This document shows, piece by piece, positions 7,401 to 15,189 of a stretch of DNA of 34,656 bases. Each line of letters begins with the position of its first letter. Positions within the stretch are counted from its first letter, which is position 1. The stretch spans positions 1 to 34,656 of the IMG/VR virus record IMGVR_UViG_3300045541_000152. One strand, written 5' to 3'. Under the pieces are notes generated by a model. It ran no database searches. It was not told the origin of the DNA and saw only the letters and a program-made list of their open reading frames with translations. This DNA comes from a virus. The position numbers were made by a program, and so were the translations under genes.

Positions 7401-10338
7401 GATCTTCGGCAAGGTTGAGAGGGGTGAGCTGAAAGAAGGTGCGCAAGAAGAAGGCGGCGAGAAGAAAAGCCTGCGCGACAGAGCGACTGCCAACTTCCTT
7501 CGGTGGTTTGGCGACAGCAAAGTGGTGGATAAAAACGGCAAATACAGCCTCACGGATGCCGACATTCGCAAGAGTTTGCGGACCAAAGCACCCAGCCCCA
7601 CCGAAGGCATCGCCGCGCAAAGCGAGCTGATGAAGGACGCGCCGAAATCGTTAGTGAAAACGCTGGGCGATGCGGTGCGCATCTTCATGGAAAAGGACGA
7701 TGTGCCTTTTATCACGCGGCTGCGCACGGAAATAACCGACGTGGCGGCGTCTTTGGAACGCAGGGCGGATGTGCTGTTCGATGGCGGGGTGCGGGATAAC
7801 ATCACCGGCCTGACTAATCCCATGCTGGTGGTGCGCCAAGCGCACGACCCGGCGCCGCTGTTCAATGCGTTTATGTCTTCCGGCTTGATCGACAAAGACC
7901 CGGTTGGGGGCCAGTACGTTGTAGGGGTCAAGAAAGACCCGGCTACTGGAAAAGTAGTCCCCACTGATGAGACCGGCCCGGGTGGGTCGATAGCGGAATT
8001 GCTTGTTGCCGTCAAAAACTGGAGTGAGAAAACCGGCATGGACTTTGAGCTGGCCTACGCTGAGGCCAGCAAGATGATCGAAGCCCGCCGCTTGGATGAA
8101 CTCCGCAAGGCAAATAAAGAGCGTGAGGAACTTTCCAAAAAGACGGGCGTAAAGCTGGACTTGTTCCCCATCCACAAGCTGGCGATGGAAGACAAAACTC
8201 GGGATGCGGACGAGCAGATCGACATCGCCCTGCGCGGGCTGAAGGCCAACCCGGACATCCAGAAGGTTGCCGACATGATGGATCAGCAGCGCGGCTACAT
8301 GATCGACAAGATGGCAGGTGTGGGGCGCATCTCGAAAGACACAGCGCAGGAGTGGAAAGACGCTGCCGGATACGCGTCATTTGAGCGCGTTGAGGACTTG
8401 TTCAGCAAGTACATCCCGACGCGCGGCTCAGGCCGTGGGCTGGCGCAGATGCGGTCCCTGCCGCAGTTTGTGGGCACCACGCAGCGGGAAGTGGGCAACG
8501 TGATCGACAATCACGTGAAGCTGATGTCGTGGATGCTCACCCAGACATTGAAACAAGATGCCACATCCTCGACGCTGAACTTGTTGGCTGATCTTGGCTT
8601 GGCCAAGCGCTTGTATGGCGATGAAAAAGCAGCCACCAACAAGAGCAACGTAGTGGCGGTCTACAAGAACGGCAAGAAGCAGTACTTCGAGGTGCGCTCA
8701 CATTACGATGCGGTGGCGTTCCGTGATGCGCCGGAAGTGAAGGGCACAATGGTGAAGCTCTTCACAGAAGTGTCGAACATCCTGCGTAAGCTTGTGACGG
8801 TAATGCCGCCGTTCGTAGCCAAGCAGGTGACGGACGATATTCAACGGGCGTTTATTACGTCTGGGGTGCGAGAGCCCTCGAAGCTGATTGTGCCTGCGGT
8901 CACAAATTTCCTGCGGATTGCCGGGCACGAGCTGGTGTTCGGCAAGGACCACCCGTTCACCAAGGAGTTTGCCAAGAAAGGCTTGGCCGGCAACATCGAC
9001 TACAACGCTAGCAACCCGGCGGAGACGGTGCTGTTCAGCATGGGCTATTCCAAGCGCGGATGGCTCAGCGCGCTGCATCACCGGCTGGAGTCAGTGACCC
9101 GGGCGTCGGACTTGGCCATGCGGAAGGCGATCTACGACCGCACCATGAAGGAAGAGAGTGAGGATGTGGGGCTGGCCACAGCGCGAGCTCGGGAGTTCAT
9201 CAACTTCCGCCGGCGTGGTGCCAGCAAGACGGTGAGTATGGCGATTGCCACGATCCCCTTCTTCAACGCTTACTTGCAGTCGAACGACCTTTTGTACCGC
9301 AGCATGATTGGCCGGGGCTCCAGCACCACGGAGCGGGCTGTGGCCAAGCGGTTGTTTTGGACGCAGGCTGCCAAGATGACGACGTTTGCGTTGATCTACG
9401 CGCTGGCCAACAGCGACGATGAGGAATACGACAAGCTGTCATTCGAAGAGAAGGCCAACAACTGGGTGGTGGACGGCAAGAAGCTGCCCGCACCGGGTGA
9501 CATGGCTGCGCTGTTCAAGGTGCCGGTGGAAGCGCTGGTGCATTACATGAGCCGGCAGGGCACTGCGGAGGAGCAGCTGACCAGCGAAGTGGTGAAGCAG
9601 GTGCTGGGCTACACCTACGAGCAGTTTGTGGGTCGGGTGACGCCAGTGCCGCAGGCGATCCGCCCTGTGGCGGAAGCGCTGATGAACCACTCAATGCTGA
9701 CCGGGCGCCCGCTGGTGGGCACCTACCAGAAGGGGCTGCCGGAGGAGTTTCAGACCGTCAGCACGACCAGCGAGCTTGCCAAGGCGATTGCGAAGTTCTC
9801 GCACAACAACATCGTCGACCCGATCACGGACACGCCGCTGGACTTGTCGCCCATCGTTATCGACAACACTATCCGCGGGTACTTGGGCGGGGTGGTGCCG
9901 CTGATGAACATGCTGATCGACCAGATGGTGAACCCGAACAAGACCGACAGGCCGCTGAGCAGGTATTGGTTCCTCGGGCAGTACCTCACACCCGAGGTGC
10001 CGAGCGGGCCGAAGGATGAGTTTTACGATCTGGTGAACCGGGTGATGCCGGTCAAGCGGGCGCTGGACGATCTGGCTAAGAAAGACATCGACGCCGCGAT
10101 GAAGTATTACGAAAAGAACGCCGATAAGCTGAAGATGGCGGAGCTGGTGAACACCGCGCTGCAAACTGTCCGGCAGACTCGGCAATACATCAACTGGCTC
10201 GACAGCAAAAACGGTGCCGCGGCGATTGAAAGCAGTGCCGAGCGCCTGAAGCTGAAGCAGGAAGCCGAGCGGTATTTGAATGACAACTTGGAGTGGGTGC
10301 GGGCAGCCAAGGCGCAGATTTTCGGCAACAAGGACTGA
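4459..10338 (+). CDS. Giant polyvalent internal virion protein with HEXXH motif
   Basis: A 1959-residue protein. Residues about 117-169 are Gly/Ala-rich and hydrophobic, a possible membrane-active segment. Residues about 320-700 are a Pro/Ala/Glu-rich linker zone holding two copies of a 'P-[RK]-G-[FY]-T-K' / 'LFTP' motif (near 344 and 479). Residues 868-872 read HEAIH in 'LRHEAIHALREL', a zincin-type metalloprotease signature. The C-terminal half (about 1060-1750) resembles the large polyvalent protein associated domains (LPD38-like) of phage polyvalent proteins, including the hydrophobic 'ATIPFFNAYLQSNDLLYR' stretch near 1597. Such proteins are thought to be injected with the DNA and to act early in the host. 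A T7-gp16-like internal core role is another possibility. Last gene of the rightward late block. Confidence 0.75.
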   Translation: MPTYAVTVEDAQYQVDAPDENTAWQWAYMTHQQRPAPKQSTVLSELKRGFKQFGSSTQTGLEALTSPEEAAKAGVERAQRIAEEAGEGVSFAPVREAYEKQGILSALGEAASQVPRAVAGMLPAAAATVAGGKAGALAGTVAAPALGPFGPMAGGLLGAGAALYGSMAGSNIERQAQEQMEAGKPVSIDRPAAYGTAVGQTALEAVGTGAILGKRLVKGVLGIADDAKLATDQARQALIKEAQRSMLGATGMGAVRGAAEIPVEIAQAVLERAQAGLDVMSPEAYDEYGNTVYQAALGGAGLGALTGVPSRGQARAELARIQPTPEQTARQEAQQRILAAQAAPRGFTKKGEGGQGKLFTPEELEGLEKPEEAELPTDLDAIQEEFNKLERQAQTPETQARMATLAQQYETIRAKQPEVPAPTPEGQMELGFPTAESPAAAQQELDLLKKQKTPEAQARKEELKDFIRAAEERARAEAPKGYTKEGQGLLFTPAEMRESGLKRMREPTEAEPTAPTPGQLRQAGQKQLPLVPATATAAPAPAAEALPPVTEPVPEPTLAPKRAVPPELQPVMDKLTAAGVRPEVRAWAEKGQNRPFLRKLMGMADMAPEAAPQARKALKLKEGSEKAEIFDALFPTPGVPAFEPAPGTGESRLGLLGQLGAVTPPAAPAPRARKSVGRGVVPAGGVAPAAAPAEGKPAAALKPKVYPSLPRAEQYWNDTAEAVGGKKKPFSELTPAQRGAWRTAVQAEDAQTIRDEYSRIVAEEPEAPKRSPEEVKAARKKALEAEVLETRRAARRAKETGEEMPSLGGERTQQVQDFEQTLRAALNKFGLKDVGLKLVKGMQDAGSYAQQLIKIAADSANPIRTLRHEAIHALRELGFFTDAQWQSLSKMAKDKWIDQYLKQRNVDGKPLKAGEESRYDAYMREYDGNMEKITEEAVADAFADFDATKPPAGMVAALVAKLRNLFQAIKSALANVESPEQIFGKVERGELKEGAQEEGGEKKSLRDRATANFLRWFGDSKVVDKNGKYSLTDADIRKSLRTKAPSPTEGIAAQSELMKDAPKSLVKTLGDAVRIFMEKDDVPFITRLRTEITDVAASLERRADVLFDGGVRDNITGLTNPMLVVRQAHDPAPLFNAFMSSGLIDKDPVGGQYVVGVKKDPATGKVVPTDETGPGGSIAELLVAVKNWSEKTGMDFELAYAEASKMIEARRLDELRKANKEREELSKKTGVKLDLFPIHKLAMEDKTRDADEQIDIALRGLKANPDIQKVADMMDQQRGYMIDKMAGVGRISKDTAQEWKDAAGYASFERVEDLFSKYIPTRGSGRGLAQMRSLPQFVGTTQREVGNVIDNHVKLMSWMLTQTLKQDATSSTLNLLADLGLAKRLYGDEKAATNKSNVVAVYKNGKKQYFEVRSHYDAVAFRDAPEVKGTMVKLFTEVSNILRKLVTVMPPFVAKQVTDDIQRAFITSGVREPSKLIVPAVTNFLRIAGHELVFGKDHPFTKEFAKKGLAGNIDYNASNPAETVLFSMGYSKRGWLSALHHRLESVTRASDLAMRKAIYDRTMKEESEDVGLATARAREFINFRRRGASKTVSMAIATIPFFNAYLQSNDLLYRSMIGRGSSTTERAVAKRLFWTQAAKMTTFALIYALANSDDEEYDKLSFEEKANNWVVDGKKLPAPGDMAALFKVPVEALVHYMSRQGTAEEQLTSEVVKQVLGYTYEQFVGRVTPVPQAIRPVAEALMNHSMLTGRPLVGTYQKGLPEEFQTVSTTSELAKAIAKFSHNNIVDPITDTPLDLSPIVIDNTIRGYLGGVVPLMNMLIDQMVNPNKTDRPLSRYWFLGQYLTPEVPSGPKDEFYDLVNRVMPVKRALDDLAKKDIDAAMKYYEKNADKLKMAELVNTALQTVRQTRQYINWLDSKNGAAAIESSAERLKLKQEAERYLNDNLEWVRAAKAQIFGNKD

Positions 10339-10584
10339 TTACTCCAGCCGCCAGATACGGACGCCGTAGCGTCCGTATTCAACACGGTTAGCCACTGCTA
10401 GCGTGATGTCGAAGTGTTCCTCGGCGGGCGCTAGCAGCTTGGCGACTTGCTTGTCGGTGGCGGTGGTGGGCAGAAAGAATGAGCAGCCCACGCGGACGTC
10501 CTCCCATGGGATGAAGTAGTCTGCGCCGAGGATGTTGAGCACACGGATGTCGTCAGGAATTGCCAGCCGGCGGCTCAAGGACAT
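10339..10584 (-). CDS. Small protein of unknown function
   Basis: An 81-residue protein, ATG start, overlapping the end of the primase-helicase gene by 32 nt and sharing its transcript. Its stop codon abuts the stop of the convergent giant gene with no spacer. Contains 'LGADYFIPWEDVRVGCSFFLPT', ending in 'GVRIWRLE'; the compact mixed-strand look suggests a small folded domain, but I recognise no family. Being last in the replication transcript it may be a replication accessory protein. Confidence 0.6.
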   Translation of the reverse strand: MSLSRRLAIPDDIRVLNILGADYFIPWEDVRVGCSFFLPTTATDKQVAKLLAPAEEHFDITLAVANRVEYGRYGVRIWRLE

Positions 10585-13432
10585 TGTCGATCCCTACTGC
10601 ATCACTATCAAAACAGAAACACCGTACGGGCGGCATGTTCATGCTGCCTAGCGACCCCGCTGCGATGCGCTTGAGGATGGACTTGCCGTCGTTCTTGAGC
10701 ATCCGCAGGCCAGCCAGCGTTTGCAGGGTTTGTTTGACGTCGACCTGATGCTTGACCAGATACTCCCGCAGCTCGGTGGCGGGTATCCAGAGCTCTTTGT
10801 GGTCGGGCTCGTAGCGTATCTTCAGCGCACCGCGCGGGGCCTCGATGGGCGCCGAGGGAACACCGTTTCGGGCGGCCTCGATGATGAGGGTGTTGTTGAT
10901 GTTTTCGTTGATGTAACGACCCAAGATTTCGGATGCCAACGTGGGGCCGCTGCTGGCTGCTGCCTTGTGTGCCACGCGGATGCCGGCCAGCTCCTTGAGC
11001 ATGTATTGATAGACCCGGCCAATGTCGATGTCGATCAGCCCGAGCTTGTGGGCAAAGTAAGCGCCTGTGAAGGACGCTGCCAGCGTGCCGGAATGGAAGC
11101 GGTCGGACTTGTCGAGCCCCAGCGCCTTGTCGATCTTGCGCTGCATCTGGTGCAGGGTGTCGATCACCATTTCTTTGTTGTTGATGACGAAGTTCATGAA
11201 GATCGGACCGGCCACGCCGTAATTGCTGGCGAGCTTGCGGAAGATTTCATCGGCTTCAGCCTTGGAGATGTCCGCACTGCCGGCCACATAAATGTCCATG
11301 AGGCGGGCTTGCTCGCCGCCTGAAGTGGCCTTGATGCTGCTGATGATGTCGGAGAACACCGAGTTGCTGGAGGTGACGACGATGCAGCTCCATGTGGTGT
11401 TGTTGTTCCGAAGCTTGTTGGCCTGTGCGTCCATCCGGTGCCGGGCACGACCGCGCGTGACGGAATACACGAAGTCGGAGAGCTCGTCGGGCTTGGTGTT
11501 GGTCATTTCGTCGAACGACGGGCTGATGTTGTTCAGCATGCCGATGTGCTGGAACTTGGCCAAGTAGGTGTCGTCCGAGGAGCCGAGCAGCTTGGCCGGG
11601 TTACCGAAGATGGAGTCCTTGACCATCATGGCCGTGGTCTTGCCTGTGCCGGATTCGTTGGACACCAGATTGACCACCGCGCCCTTCACATCAAACCCGC
11701 CCAGCAGCGCCATGAGCGGCGAGCCGAAGCCACAGAACAGCGTGAACGCATGGGGCTCAAGACCCGGGCGGTTGTAGAAATTGGCGATTGATTTCCAATC
11801 GTCAAGCGTGCCCGCTGGCTGGAAGGCCGGGGCAAGCTGCCGGGTGCTGCTGGCAGGCGGTGCCAGCTTGGGGCCTGCAACGGTGTATTCGATCTCGCCC
11901 ACGACAAACCCGGACTCGTCAGGTGTCCAACCCATCTGGCTGCGAGTCTTGCACGCGCTGGCGTCTTTCTGGAGCTTACGGATTGAGGATGCGAAATAAG
12001 CCATGATGATGTCCCATTGTTTGCTGTAGGCGACCACGCCGTGTTTGAGCAGCGCGGTTTGTAGCTTCTCCTTGTTGAGCAGTGCAGTTGCTGGCGCGTA
12101 GAAGACCCGCACGCCGTCATTAGGCAAGTGCAGGCAGATGCCGAATAGTTCGCCCTCGCCGTCGCCATGATCGTCGGAATCGTAGAAGCGGCTGGTGAGA
12201 TAGAGGTCTTGGGGGTAAACCTCAATGACGGTTTCCTCGCCATCGGCATCCGACTTTTTGTAATACACCCCGCCCGATGCGCCCCGATAGTAGGGGAACG
12301 GATAGGCCGGGATGGTGACGGTGACCGCCTGATGCGCGCCATCGGCGTCCGGGATGGTGTGCTCGACCTTGTAGACCTCGGCGCCGTCCTCGACCGAGAC
12401 AGGCGCGGCCCGTACGGTGCGGCCCAGCACGATAGGGCTGGTGATCTTGTGGGTGCACCCGGCGCAGTTGTCGGGGTAATTGTCCTTGAACCACTGACAG
12501 GTGTAGGGCTTGCCGGCCACCCGCTGCGCCTTGGCCACGGTGGCCGAGGCAGAATACTCAGGGTGCCCCTGCGAGATGGTGTGCACAGCCGTGTCAGCAT
12601 CCACACAGGTGCCGGCGATAGACAGCACGGCCCGCCACATGGGCTCCGCGACAGCGGGCTGATTGGCATGGGCCCACGCTATCTGGGCGCAGCCTGTGCC
12701 GCGCTGGCTCTTGTCCAGCAGCAGAGCGAACTCGCTCTCGGGCAAGTCACCGCCGCTGCGGGCAAGGGACTGAGTGAGCTCGTCCGCGCCGAACGCCGTG
12801 GCCGCCGTGAGGTCTGCCGGAGGCGCGGGCAGCAGGGCACGGAGCTGGGTGAACGCAATGGGCTCGCTCAAGTGCAGCACCAGCGCCTGAGGCTTATCGG
12901 GCGAGTTGTAATTGATGGTGCCCGGCATGCGCATGATGCGTGCTGCATCGCCCGTGACTTGGGGGTCGATCTTGAGCCCGTGGGTGAGGCAGAAGGTCTT
13001 GAGCGCGCGGGCGACCGGCAGCCACTGCGCCACTGGCACAGGCTCGGTGAACGCCCAGTATGCCTGCACCCCACGACCGGAGAACACCACGGTGGGCTTG
13101 GGGAACTTGGTGTCGCGGACGAACTGCTTGAGCGCCTTGCTGGCATCCGCAGGGCTGGCGTAAGGCACACCGTCGTGGCTGTCGAGCTCGATGAACAAGC
13201 TCTTGAGCTCGCTGGCGTTGGCCGCGGTGCGGCCTGCGGCGGGGTCGGCGTAGGTGGCCATGGCCACATACACGTTCCAGTCTTCAGTGCTTAATTCTTG
13301 AACAGCATCTGCGATTTCTTGTGTAGTTTTGCAGTAGCGGTGCTGGACGGCTTTTTTGTTTTTGCTGTTGATTCGTGCAACACAATATGTACCAGCAGAC
13401 GGCAGGACGGCGTCTAAGAAGGTGGTGCTCAC
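10553..13432 (-). CDS. AEP-type primase fused to DUF927-like helicase
   Basis: A 959-residue replication protein. The start is GTG with GAGG 6 nt upstream. The N-terminal domain looks like an archaeo-eukaryotic primase/polymerase: acidic 'FIELDSHDG' at residues 80-88, 'SGRGVQAYWAF' at 118-128 and 'DAARIMRMPGTINY' at 162-175. A Cys/His region near 305-330 ('CQWF', 'CAGC-H') may bind zinc. The C-terminal part is a DUF927-type P-loop ATPase with Walker A 'SNESGTGKTT' (Lys598) and 'SPSFDEMTN' as the likely Walker B. Such primase-helicases prime and unwind at the phage replication fork. It is preceded by a 101-nt gap holding a GC-rich hairpin. Confidence 0.85.
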   Translation of the reverse strand: MSTTFLDAVLPSAGTYCVARINSKNKKAVQHRYCKTTQEIADAVQELSTEDWNVYVAMATYADPAAGRTAANASELKSLFIELDSHDGVPYASPADASKALKQFVRDTKFPKPTVVFSGRGVQAYWAFTEPVPVAQWLPVARALKTFCLTHGLKIDPQVTGDAARIMRMPGTINYNSPDKPQALVLHLSEPIAFTQLRALLPAPPADLTAATAFGADELTQSLARSGGDLPESEFALLLDKSQRGTGCAQIAWAHANQPAVAEPMWRAVLSIAGTCVDADTAVHTISQGHPEYSASATVAKAQRVAGKPYTCQWFKDNYPDNCAGCTHKITSPIVLGRTVRAAPVSVEDGAEVYKVEHTIPDADGAHQAVTVTIPAYPFPYYRGASGGVYYKKSDADGEETVIEVYPQDLYLTSRFYDSDDHGDGEGELFGICLHLPNDGVRVFYAPATALLNKEKLQTALLKHGVVAYSKQWDIIMAYFASSIRKLQKDASACKTRSQMGWTPDESGFVVGEIEYTVAGPKLAPPASSTRQLAPAFQPAGTLDDWKSIANFYNRPGLEPHAFTLFCGFGSPLMALLGGFDVKGAVVNLVSNESGTGKTTAMMVKDSIFGNPAKLLGSSDDTYLAKFQHIGMLNNISPSFDEMTNTKPDELSDFVYSVTRGRARHRMDAQANKLRNNNTTWSCIVVTSSNSVFSDIISSIKATSGGEQARLMDIYVAGSADISKAEADEIFRKLASNYGVAGPIFMNFVINNKEMVIDTLHQMQRKIDKALGLDKSDRFHSGTLAASFTGAYFAHKLGLIDIDIGRVYQYMLKELAGIRVAHKAAASSGPTLASEILGRYINENINNTLIIEAARNGVPSAPIEAPRGALKIRYEPDHKELWIPATELREYLVKHQVDVKQTLQTLAGLRMLKNDGKSILKRIAAGSLGSMNMPPVRCFCFDSDAVGIDNVLEPPAGNS

Positions 13433-13469
13433 GTAGCCTCACACGGGGTTCGGTTGGCGGGGGAAAGGT

Positions 13470-13495
13470 GAGGCGGCGGCCCCGTGGTCCGCCTC
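13470..13495 (-). other. GC-rich hairpin between HTH and primase genes
   Basis: GAGGCGG (13470-13476) pairs exactly with CCGCCTC (13489-13495) around a 12-nt loop. It sits in the spacer between the HTH gene and the primase start. No T-run follows on the minus strand, so it is not a standard intrinsic terminator; it might attenuate or protect the primase mRNA. Confidence 0.4.
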
Positions 13496-13533
13496 GTCGC
13501 TGCGGGATCAGCGCAGCCTAGCCTCGATACTGA

Positions 13534-13776
13534 TTATGCCGCTTCAAGCTCATGGAGAAGATTAAATATCTGCTCCAAGTGCTTGGATCGCGGCTTGACT
13601 CTACCGCAGAACCACCGATAAATAATAGTCCGGCTAACCCCCAGCTTGCGTGACACCTCCCAGACCGAGACGCCTCGGTCAATGCACACGCGCGCTAGGC
13701 GCACCCCCGGCAGTGAGGGGTCAGCCGCAGCAACCTGCTCAAGAAGCACCGCGCTGTACCCTCGGGCATCATTCAT
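13534..13776 (-). CDS. Small helix-turn-helix DNA-binding protein
   Basis: An 80-residue protein with a clear helix-turn-helix at residues 36-59: 'VSVWEVSRKLGVSRTIIYRW', followed by a basic 'CGRVKPRSKH' segment. It resembles Cro/XRE or Hin-type HTH folds. The start ATG overlaps the stop of the SSB-like gene by 8 nt, implying coupling. It is the only stand-alone small HTH protein in the window and so the best local candidate for a phage transcription regulator; its operator is not known. Confidence 0.7.
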   Translation of the reverse strand: MNDARGYSAVLLEQVAAADPSLPGVRLARVCIDRGVSVWEVSRKLGVSRTIIYRWFCGRVKPRSKHLEQIFNLLHELEAA

Positions 13777-14710
13777 CGTCGTCGGAGCTCCAATCGCTCA
13801 GGATGTCGGAGACGTTGGGCTTTTGGACCACAACTTCCGGGGCGGCTTTTTTGGTTCTTTTAACAGGTTCTACTACGTCTTCGCTTGAAAATGCCGGTTC
13901 TACTGCTTTTCCGCTAGAACTTGCTACAACCTTAGCCGCCTCAACCGCTGCGGGGCTTTGCACAAACGCAGCGGGCAGGGTCAGAGGTTTGTCGGTTTTG
14001 ACATTGAGCTTGAACTCGATGGCGCGGCGGGCATCCTCAGAGGCGCCAGCAGCTTTGGACTGTTCCCACTCGTCCTTGGTGAGCGGGCGCAGTGCCTTGA
14101 AGCGCAGCACGGGCACAGCCTCGGCGGTATCGAACCGGGCCTCAGTGACCACGCCACTGATGGGCACGCCATGGCCAGACAGGAAGTTGGCGTAGGCTTG
14201 CAGGCTCATCTTGCCATCGACAGGCTTGCCGAAGATGGACTTGGCAGGTAGCTGAAGGCGGTAAATGTCACCACCGATTTCATTCTCAAGCGCCACAGCC
14301 AAGCGACGGCTGAAACGGCAAGCACGGGACTTGCCCTCGCCAGAGCCCTCGATGTTTTGGGGGCACTGCGCGCAGTTGGAGCATTGCTTTTGATCTTCAG
14401 GGACTTCGTCGTTGGGTTTGACGCCATCGGCAGACCAGCAGGTGGGGCCGACGTCTTTGCCTTCTTCGTATTTGCCAGCAAAGTAAGTGCGCGAATTGGT
14501 CTTGGCGGCGGCCACGATCACGAAGTTCATGGCACGGTCTTCATTCCGGGCGATCTCCTCACCGCCGGACATCATGCGCCACACACCGCCTTTAATGGAA
14601 ATGGTTTTGGCATTGCTCTGGCCTGCGAGGGACTTGGTGATGTCGTCTTCAGGATTGCGCAAGTAGTCAGGCAGCGAGGCTCCGCTATTGAACAGGGTAA
14701 GGTTGCTCAT
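13769..14710 (-). CDS. Putative ssDNA-binding protein with Cys cluster and acidic tail
   Basis: A 313-residue protein starting at ATG behind AAGGAA. Cysteines 91, 110, 113, 116 and 131 lie in a 'PTCWS'...'CSNCAQCPQN'...'ACRFSRRLAV' arrangement, which I know from a phage family often encoded beside polymerases and helicases. The C-terminus is Lys/Val-rich and ends in the acidic tail 'SDWSSDDDE', like the partner-binding tails of SSB, T7 gp2.5 and T4 gp32. I infer a single-strand DNA-binding role with a zinc site, as in gp32. No family assignment can be proved here; a DNA-processing scaffold is the alternative. Confidence 0.55.
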   Translation of the reverse strand: MSNLTLFNSGASLPDYLRNPEDDITKSLAGQSNAKTISIKGGVWRMMSGGEEIARNEDRAMNFVIVAAAKTNSRTYFAGKYEEGKDVGPTCWSADGVKPNDEVPEDQKQCSNCAQCPQNIEGSGEGKSRACRFSRRLAVALENEIGGDIYRLQLPAKSIFGKPVDGKMSLQAYANFLSGHGVPISGVVTEARFDTAEAVPVLRFKALRPLTKDEWEQSKAAGASEDARRAIEFKLNVKTDKPLTLPAAFVQSPAAVEAAKVVASSSGKAVEPAFSSEDVVEPVKRTKKAAPEVVVQKPNVSDILSDWSSDDDE

Positions 14711-14785
14711 GGTTGTTCCTTTTGATGGTTAGATAGCTTAATTGTCGGCACTTAAACTGCACCACGCGTGCCGATGCGTGTGGGA

Positions 14786-15172
14786 CTATTTAGCTCTCCG
14801 AACGGTGATGCTGTACTTGGAGTCGACGTTCAAGCCGACCGGCAGCTTATCAGGATTGGCTTCGAGGAACTCTTTAAAATTGCCTTGGTGAATGCGTCGT
14901 TCGAGCAGCTGTGGCACGTCGTTTTCCTTGATGAATCCGTACATGGAATCCCAATCGTTTGTCCAATAACGTGTCTTGACCGTCTTGGAGAAAGACCCGT
15001 ACGCGGTCTTGCCTCCGTCTTGGCCGGTAGCTTTGCAGATTTCGAGTAGCTCTTGTTCAACGGCTTCAAGCTGGATATTGAGATCGGCAAGTTTGGCTTC
15101 GTGTTCGCGGACGAGTAGGTCTTTAGCGTCGCGGATTTTTACGTAGACTTGTACAAGTTTTGCGGCATCCAT
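14786..15172 (-). CDS. Gam-like or replication accessory protein
   Basis: A 128-residue protein with an N-terminal coiled coil (about residues 1-48), then 'KTVKTRYWTNDWDSMYGFI' and 'VPQLLERRIHQGNFKEFL', ending in a beta-like 'SKYSITVRRAK'. The order coiled coil - 'W...FI' helix - Arg-rich helix - short C-terminal strand recalls Mu Gam-type proteins, which shield DNA ends from host RecBCD. The match is by pattern only. Position between the SSB-like and helicase genes supports a DNA-end or recombination function. Confidence 0.45.
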   Translation of the reverse strand: MDAAKLVQVYVKIRDAKDLLVREHEAKLADLNIQLEAVEQELLEICKATGQDGGKTAYGSFSKTVKTRYWTNDWDSMYGFIKENDVPQLLERRIHQGNFKEFLEANPDKLPVGLNVDSKYSITVRRAK

Positions 15173-15189
15173 GATGTCTCCTTGGTAAG

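Noticed and set aside
10330-10345. Bidirectional terminator at the convergent junction
   Set aside because: The two stop codons abut and I see no hairpin with a T-run nearby, so opposing transcripts probably run into each other or end elsewhere.
12167-13294. 375-codon plus-strand frame inside the primase gene
   Set aside because: Shadow of the primase-helicase, whose motifs are unambiguous on the other strand.
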